Shown in pieces: positions 7,630 through 15,893 of a DNA stretch of 34,278 bases. Location: positions 1 through 34,278 of the forward strand of contig LNEW01000048.1 of NCBI GenBank assembly GCA_001464375.1, given 5' to 3'. How positions within the stretch are numbered: the stretch's first letter is position 1; each line of letters opens with the position of its first letter. The stretch comes from Rhodospirillales bacterium Ga0074136 (GTDB lineage: Bacteria; Pseudomonadota; Alphaproteobacteria; Acetobacterales; Acetobacteraceae). The notes beneath the pieces were generated by a model. The model did no database searches, had not been told where the DNA came from, and saw nothing but the letters and a program-made list of their open reading frames with translations. The position numbers and the translations under genes are program-made.

Positions 7630-8610
7630 TCACTCCGGCTGGACGCCAGCCGCGCGCAGGATGCGCGTGTAGTCGTCCACGCCCTGGCGCACGAGCGTCA
7701 TCACCTGCGCATTCGTCTCGAAGCCGGCGCGCGGGGTCACGCCGGCCAGCTCGGTCAGCCGCGCCGCGCTCTGGGTGATGCCCTGGCGGAAGGCGGCGCC
7801 GAGTGCGGCGACGATCTCGGGCGGCGTGCCCTTCGGCGCGGTGATGGGGAAGAACTCCTCATGCACCACACCCGGGATGCCGGCCTGCGTCACATTCGGC
7901 ACATCCGGCAGGGCCGGGCTGCGCTGTTCGGACAGCACGGCGAGGCACCGCACGCCGCCGCCGCGGATCTGGCCCAGCGAGGACGCCATGGTCGGCGTGC
8001 CGAACTGCGATTCGCCCGAGACCAGCGCCGCCACGCCCGGCCCGCCGCCGCGGTAGTGCACCATCTCGGCCTGCAGGTTCAGCTTGTTGACGAACACGAG
8101 CCCCGCCAGGTGCACGCCCGAGCCGATGCCCGCCGAGGCGAAATTGTAGCGGCCCGGATTGGCGCGCAGCAGCGCGACCAGTTCGGCTGCGGTGCGCGCC
8201 TCGACGCGCGGGTTGACCACCAGCGTGTGGGGCGAGAAGCCGGCCACCGCGACGCCCTCGAAATCCGTCACGGCATTGTAGGGCATGCGAGCGACGATCG
8301 CCGGCACCGTGGCGTGCGCGCTGTTGATGAGCACGGTGTAGCCGTCGGCCGGGGCGCGGGCGGCCGCCTCGCTGCCGATCACGCTGCCGGCGCCGGCGCG
8401 GTTCTCGATCACCAGCGGCTGGCCGAGGATCTGGCCGACCGGTTCGGAAATGATGCGGCCGACGATGTCGTTCGAACCGCCCGGCGCGAAGGGCACGATC
8501 AGGCGGACCGGGCGGGTCGGCCGCCAGGCGGAGCCCTGCGCCTGCACGAGGGCCGGCGCGGCGAGCCCGGCAAGGGCAAGGCCGAGCGTGGAACGTCGGG
8601 TCGGCGTCAT
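7630..8610 (-). CDS. Bug/TctC-family periplasmic substrate-binding protein (copy 3 of tandem array)
   Basis: A 326-residue Bug protein. The signal peptide (MTPTRRSTLGLALAGLAAPA, ending LVQA) differs from copies 1 and 2, while the mature domain matches copy 2 closely ('RPVRLIVPFAPGGSNDIVGR', 'GAGSVIGSEAAARAPADG', 'VARMPYNAVTDFEGVAVAGF'). ATG at 8610 has a CAGGGAGA site 8 bases upstream. The frame stays open far upstream (to about 12534) only because of base composition antisense to the TPP-enzyme and glycosyltransferase genes; that extension is discarded. It is divergent from the TPP enzyme gene across 165 bases. Periplasmic carboxylate capture is expected; the partner membrane proteins are not in the window. 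Confidence 0.92.
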   Translation of the reverse strand: MTPTRRSTLGLALAGLAAPALVQAQGSAWRPTRPVRLIVPFAPGGSNDIVGRIISEPVGQILGQPLVIENRAGAGSVIGSEAAARAPADGYTVLINSAHATVPAIVARMPYNAVTDFEGVAVAGFSPHTLVVNPRVEARTAAELVALLRANPGRYNFASAGIGSGVHLAGLVFVNKLNLQAEMVHYRGGGPGVAALVSGESQFGTPTMASSLGQIRGGGVRCLAVLSEQRSPALPDVPNVTQAGIPGVVHEEFFPITAPKGTPPEIVAALGAAFRQGITQSAARLTELAGVTPRAGFETNAQVMTLVRQGVDDYTRILRAAGVQPE

Positions 8611-8775
8611 GGACGAAATCTCCCTGGCAACTGGTTGCGGGCCGGCCGGTATGTCCGTCCGTGCCTTCGATGAACCCGCACTTCTTAGCGCGAACGGCCG
8701 CATGCGCCAGCCCCCGGCATGGATCATCGGCCCGCGCCGCGCTATCGGAAGCAGGTCCAGGGGAACCGCCACAGC
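8611..8775. promoter_or_regulatory. Divergent spacer between Bug copy 3 and TPP enzyme
   Basis: This 165-base spacer must hold both promoters, but I see no convincing -35/-10 pair. It contains a 12-base inverted repeat (GCAAC-TG-GTTGC, 8627-8638) in the leader of the Bug gene and the octamer GGCCGGCC (8640-8647), which also occurs at nearly the same place upstream of Bug copies 1 and 2. Confidence 0.35.
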
Positions 8776-10410
8776 ATGCCGACCGCCGCCCAACGCCTGA
8801 TCGACTTCCTCGCTGAGCAGGGCATCGACCGCGCCTTCTGCGTGCCCGGCGAATCCTACATCGCGCTGCTGGATGCGCTGCACGCGCATCCCGCCATCGA
8901 CCTGGTGACCTGCCGCAGCGAGGGCGGTGCCGGCTTCATGGCCGTGGCCGATGCCAAGATGACCGGGCGGCCCGGCGTGGTGCTGGTCTCGCGCGGGCCC
9001 GGCGCCTGCAACGCGTCCATCGCCGTTCATACCGCGGAGCAGGATGCCACGCCGCTGATCCTGCTGGTCGGCCAGGTGGAGAAGCGCGACCTGCGCCGCA
9101 ACGCCTTCCAGGAGATCGACTACGCGCGGATGTTCGGCGGCATCGCCAAGTGGGTGGGCGAGGCGACCGAGGCCAGCCAGGTGCCGGAACTGATCGCCCG
9201 CGCCTATGCCATGGCGATGCAGGGCGTTCCGGGGCCGGTGGTGCTCTCGCTGCCCGAGGACCTGCTGGCCGAGCCCTGCTTCGCGGTCGACGTGCCGGCC
9301 ACCCTGCCCGCCCCGGCGATCCCGGCAGCGGCCGATGTCGCGCGGCTGGCGGCAATGCTGCGGGCGGCGGAACGGCCGATCCTGCTGGCCGGCCACGCCT
9401 TCGACCGCCCCGGCGCGCGCGAGGCGCTGCTGGCCTTCGCGGAGGCCTGGAGCCTGCCGGTCGCCGTCTCCTTCCGGCGGCAGGACCTGTTCCCCAACCA
9501 CCACGCGCTCTATGCGGGCGACCTTGGCCTGCGCAACCCGGATGGGCAGCGCGCGGCCTTTGCCGAAGCCGACCTGGTGCTGGCGCTGGGCACGCGGCTC
9601 ACCGACATCACCTCGCAGGGCTGGAGCTGGCCGGCGGCGGGGCAGCGGCTCGTGCATGTGTGTGCGGAACCGCGCTTCCTCGGCTGGCAATTCCCCGCCG
9701 AGATGGCGTTGGCGTCCGATGCGACGGCGCTGATCGCGGCCCTGGCGGGTGAAGCGCCTGCCTGCCCCGCCGCACGGACGGCGTGGAACGCCCGGCTGCG
9801 CGCCATCCATGTCGCCGACACCGGTATCCGCCCCGCGCAGCACGACGATGGCGTGGCCTTCGCCGAGGTCGCGCGGCGCATCGGCGAGGTCGCCGCGCCG
9901 GATGCGATCATCACGCTCGATGCCGGCACCTTCGGAGCGCCCTTCTACCGCAAGGTGCCCTGGACGCCGCCGCAGCGGCTGCTCGCGCCGGTCTCGGGTG
10001 CGATGGGCTTCGGCGTGCCGGCCGGCGTCGCGGCGGCACTGCGCTACCCGGACCGCCAGGTGATCGCGGCGGTGGGCGATGGCGGGGCGCTGATGACCGG
10101 CGGCGAATTCGCCGTCGCGGTGGCGCGCGGCGTGCCGCTCAAGATGATCCTGTCGGATAACGGGTCCTACGCGTCCATCCGCATCCATCAGGAGAAGGCG
10201 CATCCGGGCCGCGTCTCGGGCACCACGCTGGAGAACCCGGACTTCGCCGCCTGGTGCGCCTGCTTCGGCGTGCCCGTCACGCGCATCGACAGCACCGCCG
10301 ACCTGCCGGGGCTGGCCGCCGCGCTGGCCGCGCCGGGCCCGGCGGCGATCGTGGTGCGGACCTCGCTGGCCGCCGTGCTGCCGGCAGCCACGATGCGCGC
10401 GGCGGAATAG
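8776..10410 (+). CDS. Thiamine-pyrophosphate-dependent enzyme, acetolactate synthase large-subunit-like
   Basis: A 544-residue, three-domain TPP enzyme of the acetolactate synthase/benzoylformate decarboxylase superfamily. The cofactor-activating Glu is Glu49 (CRSEGGAGF). The diphosphate/Mg motif GDG is at 434-436, with the matching Asn at 462 (LSDNGSYASIR). The order is N-terminal Pyr domain, central Rossmann-like domain (about 185-310) and C-terminal PP domain. No small regulatory subunit gene is adjacent, so it is probably not the biosynthetic IlvB; a catabolic decarboxylase, lyase or carboligase is more likely. ATG at 8776 follows AGGGGAA; an in-frame ATG at 8719 adds a stretch without family similarity. 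The glycosyltransferase gene starts only 6 bases after its stop. The substrate is unknown. Confidence 0.88.
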   Translation: MPTAAQRLIDFLAEQGIDRAFCVPGESYIALLDALHAHPAIDLVTCRSEGGAGFMAVADAKMTGRPGVVLVSRGPGACNASIAVHTAEQDATPLILLVGQVEKRDLRRNAFQEIDYARMFGGIAKWVGEATEASQVPELIARAYAMAMQGVPGPVVLSLPEDLLAEPCFAVDVPATLPAPAIPAAADVARLAAMLRAAERPILLAGHAFDRPGAREALLAFAEAWSLPVAVSFRRQDLFPNHHALYAGDLGLRNPDGQRAAFAEADLVLALGTRLTDITSQGWSWPAAGQRLVHVCAEPRFLGWQFPAEMALASDATALIAALAGEAPACPAARTAWNARLRAIHVADTGIRPAQHDDGVAFAEVARRIGEVAAPDAIITLDAGTFGAPFYRKVPWTPPQRLLAPVSGAMGFGVPAGVAAALRYPDRQVIAAVGDGGALMTGGEFAVAVARGVPLKMILSDNGSYASIRIHQEKAHPGRVSGTTLENPDFAAWCACFGVPVTRIDSTADLPGLAAALAAPGPAAIVVRTSLAAVLPAATMRAAE

Positions 10411-10416
10411 CCCGCC

Positions 10417-12702
10417 ATGGCCGCGCTGCCGCCCGGCGCGCAGGCGCGGCTCGACGCGACGGACCCGGCGCTGCCGCACGCCAGGCGGCTGGCGCAGGCG
10501 GCGGCGGATGGCGGCGATGCGGCGCAGACGCTGGCGCTGTCGCGCGCCGCCATCGCCGCCGCGCCGGACGACCCTGCATTGCGCCTCTCGATGGCCGTGG
10601 TGCAGGCGCGCATCGGCGCGCAGGACAGTGCGGTCGCCACCGTCGCGCCGCTGCTCGCCGCCGCGCGGACCGACAGCGCGCTGGCCGACCGCATCGGCAT
10701 GCTGGGCGACACGCTGGCGCGCAACGGCGCGGTGGCCGAGGGCTGCATGCTGCTGCGCGCGGCCTGGCGCGGCAGCCCCCGGCCGGTGATGCTGCGCGCG
10801 CTGCTCGCCGCCGGGCTGCCGGCGTTTCGCCGTAGCCTCAACGACGGCGCCGACGCCTCGCTGCTGGATGAGATGGCGCAGGCCGCGCTGGCCGGCATCG
10901 CCAGCCTGCCCGAGGCCGACCTGGCCGAGCTCGCGCGCCTCGCGGCCGATGCCGGGCGCGACGACCTGGTGCGCGCCCTGGGCCTGGGGGCGCTGGCCGC
11001 CGGCGCGCCGGATCGCGCCGCGCGCATCGGCGGCTTCGCGGGCCTGGCGCCGATGACGGCGGGGCTCGCGCTGCTGGCCACCGGGCGCGCCGCGCAGGCC
11101 GGCATCGCCTTCGAGGCCGCGCTGGCCGCCGCGCCGCTCGACCCCGCGGCGCTGTTCAACACCGCCATGGCGGCGCTGGCGGCCGGCGATGCGCAGCGCG
11201 CCGCGGTGCTGCTGGCCGCCCTGCCCGCCTGCGACGCCGCCGCGATGGACCAGGCAGCCTGGCCGCGTTTCGGCGAATTGCCCTGGCCCGTCGGCGTGCC
11301 GTCCGTGGAACCACCCCCGCGCACCGCCTGGCCGCGCATCCGCCTGGTGACTCCCTGCTTCAACCCCGGGCCCTGGCTCGAGGAGACGATCCTGTCGGTC
11401 GCCGCGCAGGGCTATCCGGCGGTCGAACATGTCGTCGTCGATGCCTGTTCGACCGACGGCACGGCGGCCATCCTGGCGCGCCACCGCGACCGCCTGCACG
11501 CCGTGATCCGCGAGCCCGACAGCGGCCCGGCGGAAGCCATCATGAAGGGCTTCGCCGGAAGCGACGCCGACCTGCTCGGCTGGATCAATGCCGACGACCT
11601 GCTGGCGCCGGGGGCGCTGCATCGCCTGGGCGCGGCCTTTGCCGCCGACCCGGCGGCGGACATCGTGCACGGTTATGCGCTGCCGCATCGCGGGCGCCGG
11701 ATCCTCGGCGTGCATCGCGCCCTGGCGGCGGGGCCGCAGGGCTTCACGACCGCCGCGCTGGCTGACGTGTTCGGCCGCTGGGCATCGGGCGATTTTTTCC
11801 TCCAGCCCGAGGCGCTGGTCGCGCGGCGCTTCTGGGAGCGGATCGGCGGGCGGCTCGATACCAGCCTGTCGGCGGTGTTCGACTACGAGATGTGGCTGCG
11901 CGCGGCGGCGGCCGGCCCGCGCATCGTCTCGGTGGCCTGGCCGGTCGCCTTGTATCGGCTGCATGCCGCGCAGCGCACCGCCGGGCGCGCGGCCCTGGCG
12001 GCCGAGCAGGTGGCGGTGCGCGACCGCTTCGCCGCGCCGGCCCCGCCGCCCGCCCGCGCCGCCGCCATCCGCGACGCGCTGCGCAAGGCGTTCGCGCGCG
12101 CGCCGCTGCGCCTGCTGCTGGTCGACCGCCGCGCCGCCGAGACGATCGTCCCCGGCGCGCTGGCCGAGGCCCAGGCCATCCTGGCGGCCGAGGGCGTCGT
12201 GATCGAGGTCGCCACGCGCCTGCCCGGCGATGCCACCGGCCTCGACCTGGTGGTGCGACTGCTGCGCGCGCATGACGGCGGGGATTGGGTCGGCACGCTG
12301 CGCGCGGCGGGCTTCGCGGGCCCGGTGGTCGGCTGGCTGATCGAGGATGACCGCGACCCCGCCGCCAACCAGGACATCGCGCGCGTGCTGGATGTCGTGG
12401 TCCCGTCGCGCCAGGCGCGGCGCAGCGCGCTGTTGCAGGACGCGGCGCTGGTGTTGCCCGCGCTGGCGCCGCCCTGCGGCCTGGCCACGCTGGCGCCGGC
12501 CGCCGCGGCACCGCCCGAAGCGGTGACCGATCACGACCGCGCGGTGCTGGCGCTGCTGGCCGGGCAGGCGCCAGCCGGCGCCACGATGGTGGATGTGCCT
12601 GAGGGTGCCGATGCACGCCGCTCTCTTGGCCGATCGCTGCTGCTCGCGCCACGGCTGCGGGCGCTGGTCGCAGCGTTGCGGGATATCGCCGAGGCGCCCT
12701 GA
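10417..12702 (+). CDS. Multi-module glycosyltransferase: helical-repeat region, GT2 domain, degenerate C-terminal domain
   Basis: A 761-residue protein. Residues 1-300 are Ala-rich paired helices resembling TPR repeats (for example 'DPAALFNTAMAALAAGDAQR'). Residues 308-540 form a GT-A fold family 2 glycosyltransferase: 'IRLVTPCFNPGPWLEETI', 'VVVDACSTDGT' and the metal/sugar-nucleotide motif NADD (391-394), then 'SGDFFLQPEALVARRFWERI' and 'FDYEMWLRAA'. Residues 555-761 look like a Rossmann-type remnant of a GT-B transferase ('GPVVGWLIEDDRD', 'LDVVVPSRQARR'), without a clear donor site. It probably modifies a surface polysaccharide or glycan at the cytoplasmic face. The acceptor is unknown. The short 6-base gap to the TPP enzyme gene suggests co-transcription. 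No membrane segments are visible. Confidence 0.82.
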   Translation: MAALPPGAQARLDATDPALPHARRLAQAAADGGDAAQTLALSRAAIAAAPDDPALRLSMAVVQARIGAQDSAVATVAPLLAAARTDSALADRIGMLGDTLARNGAVAEGCMLLRAAWRGSPRPVMLRALLAAGLPAFRRSLNDGADASLLDEMAQAALAGIASLPEADLAELARLAADAGRDDLVRALGLGALAAGAPDRAARIGGFAGLAPMTAGLALLATGRAAQAGIAFEAALAAAPLDPAALFNTAMAALAAGDAQRAAVLLAALPACDAAAMDQAAWPRFGELPWPVGVPSVEPPPRTAWPRIRLVTPCFNPGPWLEETILSVAAQGYPAVEHVVVDACSTDGTAAILARHRDRLHAVIREPDSGPAEAIMKGFAGSDADLLGWINADDLLAPGALHRLGAAFAADPAADIVHGYALPHRGRRILGVHRALAAGPQGFTTAALADVFGRWASGDFFLQPEALVARRFWERIGGRLDTSLSAVFDYEMWLRAAAAGPRIVSVAWPVALYRLHAAQRTAGRAALAAEQVAVRDRFAAPAPPPARAAAIRDALRKAFARAPLRLLLVDRRAAETIVPGALAEAQAILAAEGVVIEVATRLPGDATGLDLVVRLLRAHDGGDWVGTLRAAGFAGPVVGWLIEDDRDPAANQDIARVLDVVVPSRQARRSALLQDAALVLPALAPPCGLATLAPAAAAPPEAVTDHDRAVLALLAGQAPAGATMVDVPEGADARRSLGRSLLLAPRLRALVAALRDIAEAP

Positions 12703-12718
12703 AGGCCGCGAAACGCTT

Positions 12719-12744
12719 CGCAGCGCGTGACGCGGAACGCTGCG
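12719..12744 (+). terminator. Hairpin after the glycosyltransferase gene
   Basis: CGCAGCG (12719-12725) and CGCTGCG (12738-12744) form a 7-bp stem around a 12-base loop, 17 bases after the glycosyltransferase stop and 33 bases before the caspase start. There is no T-tract. It may end or attenuate transcription. Confidence 0.3.
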
Positions 12745-12777
12745 CGCCGTCGCGTCTTCGTGTATGCAATGCAGGCC

Positions 12778-14403
12778 ATGAACCGGCTCCGCGCCCTTGT
12801 CGTCGCCTTCGCCGTGCTGCTGCTGGCGGCGCTGCCGGCGGCGGCGCAGCCCGGCGCGCGGGTGGCGCTGGTGATGGGCGTGGGCGCCTATCGCGCCATC
12901 CCGGCGCTGGCCAATCCACCCAATGATGCCCGCGCGCTGGCGGAGACGCTAACGCGCCTGGGCTTCGACACCGACCTGGTGCTCGACCCCGACCGCAACG
13001 CGATGGAACAGGCGGTACGACGGCTTGGCCAGCGGGCCGTGGGCGCGGAGGCGGCGCTGTTCTTCTATGCCGGCCATGCGCTGGAATTCGGCGGGCGCAA
13101 CTGGCTGCTGCCGGTGACCACGGATGTGCGCAACGACCGCGACCTGCGATTCGAGGCGCTCGACCTCGACAGTGTGCTGGCGCAGCTGGAATCCGCACGG
13201 GTGTCGATCGTGCTGCTCGATGGCTGCCGCGACAATCCGTTCCGCCTGCGCCTGGCGAGCGCGACGCGCGGCATCGCGACCGCGCCGGGCCTGTCGCCGG
13301 TGCGCGCGGCGGTCGGCACGCTGATCGCCTTCGCCACCGCGCCGGGCGAGGTGGCCGAGGACGGCAACGGCGTGCACAGCCCCTTCACCTCCGCGCTGCT
13401 GCGCAAGATCGCCACGCCGGGGCTCGAACTGCGCTCCATGATGGCCGAGGTGCGGCGCGAGGTGCGCGAGGCCACCGGCGGCCGCCAGGTGCCCTGGGAG
13501 CATTCGGCGATGGAGGGCGCCTTCTACTTCATCCCCGCCGCGATCAACGCGCCGGCCGCGCCGCCGGCCGCCACCGCGGCACCGCCGCGCGACGACCGCG
13601 CCGAGATCCTGTTCTGGGAGAGCGTGCGGTCCAGCGGCACCCAGGCCGACTATCGCGCGTATCTCGAACGCTTCCCGAACGGCACCTTCGCGCCGTTGGC
13701 GCGCGCGCGTCTGGCCGCGCCGCAACCGGCCCCGACGGCGCTGGCCGCCCTGGCGCCGGTGCCCGTGCCGCAGGCACCGCCGGCACCTGCCCCGCCGCAG
13801 CCGGCCGCAGCCGCGGTTCGCCCGACCGCCGCCGAACTCGCGCGGCGCGTGCCCCATGTCTCGGCTGCCCATGCGCGCAGCACGGCCGACGGCTACCTGG
13901 CGGCACCCGGCCCGAACCGCGCGCTGGCGGTGAACCCGGAGCGGCAGACCAGTTTTCGCGTCCAAGGCTTCTCCTCGGCCGAGGATGCCGAGACGGTCAT
14001 GCTGGAACGCTGCCAGCTCACCTTCGGCACGCCGTGCATCCTCGTCGCGGTGAACGACACCGTCGTGCCGGAGGCGCTGGCGGCGCGGCGCCGCGACATG
14101 CCGCGCATCCAGCATGCGGGTGCCTATGACCCCGAGCTGGTCCCCGGCATCGCCGCGCGGCGGCGGGCCGAGATGGCCGAGGTGATGGGCTATGCGCGCG
14201 CGGCCGGCGCCAAGGCGATGGCGCTGCATCCGCAGGGGCGCGTGGCGGTCGCCGCCGGTGCCCGCAGCCCGGAGGACGCCGCGCAGCGCGCGCTGGCCGC
14301 CTGCCGCGCCCTGGCGCAGCGGGAACGGCTGCCAGGGACTTGCACGCTGTACGCGGTGGGCGACCAGGTGGTGCTGCCGCAGCGCCTTGCCGCGGCGCGC
14401 TGA
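12778..14403 (+). CDS. Exported caspase-fold (peptidase C14) protein with duplicated C-terminal cysteine-paired module
   Basis: A 541-residue protein. A Sec signal (residues 1-24, ending PAAAQ) is followed by a caspase-like domain (about 25-250) with the catalytic dyad His100 (FYAGHALEF) and Cys150 (LLDGCRDNPF), both intact. A Pro/Ala-rich linker and a helical segment ('FWESVRSSGTQADYRAYLER') follow. The C-terminus holds two similar modules, about 382-444 and 477-541, each with paired cysteines and an 'xxVxDxVV-P' ending ('AVNDTVVPEAL' and 'AVGDQVVLPQRL'). Bacterial orthocaspases usually cleave after Arg/Lys; the target here is unknown. Export implies a periplasmic or surface role, unlike cytoplasmic defence caspases. 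ATG at 12778 gives the intact signal peptide; ATG at 12769 would add three residues. Confidence 0.87.
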   Translation: MNRLRALVVAFAVLLLAALPAAAQPGARVALVMGVGAYRAIPALANPPNDARALAETLTRLGFDTDLVLDPDRNAMEQAVRRLGQRAVGAEAALFFYAGHALEFGGRNWLLPVTTDVRNDRDLRFEALDLDSVLAQLESARVSIVLLDGCRDNPFRLRLASATRGIATAPGLSPVRAAVGTLIAFATAPGEVAEDGNGVHSPFTSALLRKIATPGLELRSMMAEVRREVREATGGRQVPWEHSAMEGAFYFIPAAINAPAAPPAATAAPPRDDRAEILFWESVRSSGTQADYRAYLERFPNGTFAPLARARLAAPQPAPTALAALAPVPVPQAPPAPAPPQPAAAAVRPTAAELARRVPHVSAAHARSTADGYLAAPGPNRALAVNPERQTSFRVQGFSSAEDAETVMLERCQLTFGTPCILVAVNDTVVPEALAARRRDMPRIQHAGAYDPELVPGIAARRRAEMAEVMGYARAAGAKAMALHPQGRVAVAAGARSPEDAAQRALAACRALAQRERLPGTCTLYAVGDQVVLPQRLAAAR

Positions 14404-14411
14404 GGCGGGTC

Positions 14412-14428
14412 CGCCCTGAGGCGTTTTT
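14412..14428 (+). terminator. Possible intrinsic terminator after caspase gene
   Basis: A short GC stem, CGCC-CTGA-GGCG (14412-14423), is followed directly by five T residues. It lies 9 bases after the stop codon. The 4-bp stem is weak and could compete with GGCG-GGTC-CGCC just upstream. The rest of the convergent spacer to 14621 holds another small stem (CGTCA-TGCG-TGACG near 14453-14466) and no gene. Confidence 0.4.
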
Positions 14429-14621
14429 CGCCGTCACCCGGCTTTGGCGCGCGTCATGCGTGACGTCGGTCGCGGCCGCCCTCAAGGTCTGTCGTGACGG
14501 TCGCGTCGGGGCATTTTTCGGGTCCGGCACCGGTCCGCACCCCGTCCGGCCGCACAACGACAAGGCACCAAGTCAGGTGGCCGGGCGCGGGTGCCGTGTG
14601 CCGGACGTCCAAGCCCAGCAC

Positions 14622-15893
14622 TCATACCGCGCGCACGCGTCCGCCCGGGTCGGCCGGCAACAGCCCGAACGGATCGAACACCAGCCCTGCCGCCCCCGCC
14701 AACGCCGCCAGGTCGAAGGCGCCATGCGGCGTGCCGAGCACCAACGCCTCCGCCTGCGCGGCGACCGGGTCGTCCACGCGCGGAATCTCGGCGAGGTCGG
14801 GCGGCGGGACACCGACCACGGGGTCGCACCACAGCGCCTCCGCCCCCGCCGCGCGCAGGCCATGCAGCAGCGCCACCGGCGCGGCCCCGCGCAGGTCCGC
14901 GACATCCGGCTTGTAGGTGACGCCGGCGACCAGGATGCGCCGGCCCTCGAGGCTGCCGCCGAAAGCCTCGGCGATCGCGGTGGCGACGCGGCCCGGACGC
15001 GCGGCGTTGCCCGCCAGCGCCAGGTCGAGCAGGCGCGAGGGCGCGCCGGCACGCCGCGCCTCCATCTGCAGATAGGCCGGGTCGACCGGGATGCAGTGGC
15101 CACCGGCGCCAAGGCCCGGCCAGAAGGGCGCGAAGCCGAAGGGCTTGGTCGCCGCCGCCGCCACCACGTCGCGCGTCGGCACGCCCATGGCGGCGAAGGC
15201 GGCGTGCAGCTGGTCCATCAGCGCGACATTCACCAGGCGATAGGTGTTCTCGAGCAGCTTGGCGCATTCCGCGACCTCGGGGCTCGCCACCGGCACCACC
15301 GTGTCGGTCACACGCTCCCAGAACGCGCGGGCGCGCTCCATCGAGGGCGCATCGGGCGCACCCAGCAGGCGCGGGATGCGCCGCGGCCCGCCCTGCGCAT
15401 CGCCGGGATTCTCCCGTTCGGGCGAGACGGCGAGGAACACATCGCGCCCGACACGCCAGCCATCCTGTTCCAGCGCGGCACGGCACAACCCGTTGGTGGC
15501 GCCCGGCTGGCAGGTCGAGACCAGGCAGGCCAGCGCGCCACGCGGCATGCGCGCGCGGCAGGTGGCGAAGGCCGCCGCGACGGCCGACAGGTCGGGTCGC
15601 CCGCTGGCATCGAGCGGCGTCGGCACGCAGACCAGCCAGATGGCGGCCGGCGGCAGCGCGGCAGGATCGGCGGTGGTGCGCAGCGTACCGCCGCGCTGGC
15701 TGGTGGCGCGCCAGGCCGCCTCGGTCACGCCGCCGGCGTCGGCCGAGAGATCATGGCCGGTCACCGCGAAGCCGGAGGCCGCGGCTTCCAGCGCCAGCGG
15801 GCGGCCGACATAGCCAAGGCCGATCACCACCACCTCGCCGGCCGGGGCGATGGCGGGGAGTGGCGCGTCGGGCCGCAATCCGGTGTCAGGCAT
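14622..15893 (-). CDS. UDP-glucose/GDP-mannose-type nucleotide-sugar dehydrogenase (WbpA/TviB-like)
   Basis: A 423-residue enzyme that oxidises the C6 hydroxyl of a UDP-sugar to a carboxylate with two NAD, making a uronic-acid donor for surface polysaccharide. The Rossmann motif is GLGYVG (25-30), the central domain has Lys212 in 'AECAKLLENTYRLVNVAL', and the catalytic Cys267 lies in GAGGHCIPVDP. The C-terminal domain is complete ('LVAGVTYKPDVADLRGA'). Motifs resemble UDP-N-acetyl-hexosamine dehydrogenases more than Ugd, but the substrate is not certain. The segment between residues 50 and 75 is shorter than usual for the family. ATG at 15893 has no visible ribosome site and sits next to an AT-rich block. 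It ends 218 bases from the convergent caspase gene; with the glycosyltransferase it suggests glycan synthesis. Confidence 0.88.
   Translation of the reverse strand: MPDTGLRPDAPLPAIAPAGEVVVIGLGYVGRPLALEAAASGFAVTGHDLSADAGGVTEAAWRATSQRGGTLRTTADPAALPPAAIWLVCVPTPLDASGRPDLSAVAAAFATCRARMPRGALACLVSTCQPGATNGLCRAALEQDGWRVGRDVFLAVSPERENPGDAQGGPRRIPRLLGAPDAPSMERARAFWERVTDTVVPVASPEVAECAKLLENTYRLVNVALMDQLHAAFAAMGVPTRDVVAAAATKPFGFAPFWPGLGAGGHCIPVDPAYLQMEARRAGAPSRLLDLALAGNAARPGRVATAIAEAFGGSLEGRRILVAGVTYKPDVADLRGAAPVALLHGLRAAGAEALWCDPVVGVPPPDLAEIPRVDDPVAAQAEALVLGTPHGAFDLAALAGAAGLVFDPFGLLPADPGGRVRAV

Larger units (their letters stand above)
6555..8610 (-). repeat. Direct tandem duplication of Bug genes (copies 2 and 3)
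   Basis: The 966- and 981-base genes match almost continuously by eye at the DNA level, for example 6556-6790 against 7631-7865, including third positions. They therefore arose by a fairly recent tandem duplication. Copy 1 (5508-6479) is an older relative with a shared 5' leader. Confidence 0.7.

Noticed and set aside
5601-7778. A 725-codon plus-strand frame across the Bug array.
   Set aside because: It is antisense to Bug genes with clear signal peptides and family motifs; repeats within it only mirror the duplicated genes.
8776-10410. Assignment of the TPP enzyme as the biosynthetic acetolactate synthase IlvB.
   Set aside because: No ilvN or ilvC gene is adjacent and the protein is somewhat short; the superfamily has many catabolic members with the same motifs.
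7630-12534. A 1634-codon open frame on the minus strand, running from the Bug copy 3 gene back through the TPP-enzyme and glycosyltransferase genes.
   Set aside because: Only the last 326 codons (from 8610) encode a protein family. The rest is antisense to two well-supported genes, repetitive in Arg/Gly/Gln composition, and explained by G/C-saturated third positions.
12778-14403. The caspase gene as part of an antiviral or programmed-death system.
   Set aside because: It carries a secretion signal, and no gasdermin, nucleotide cyclase, NLR or other defence partner is nearby.
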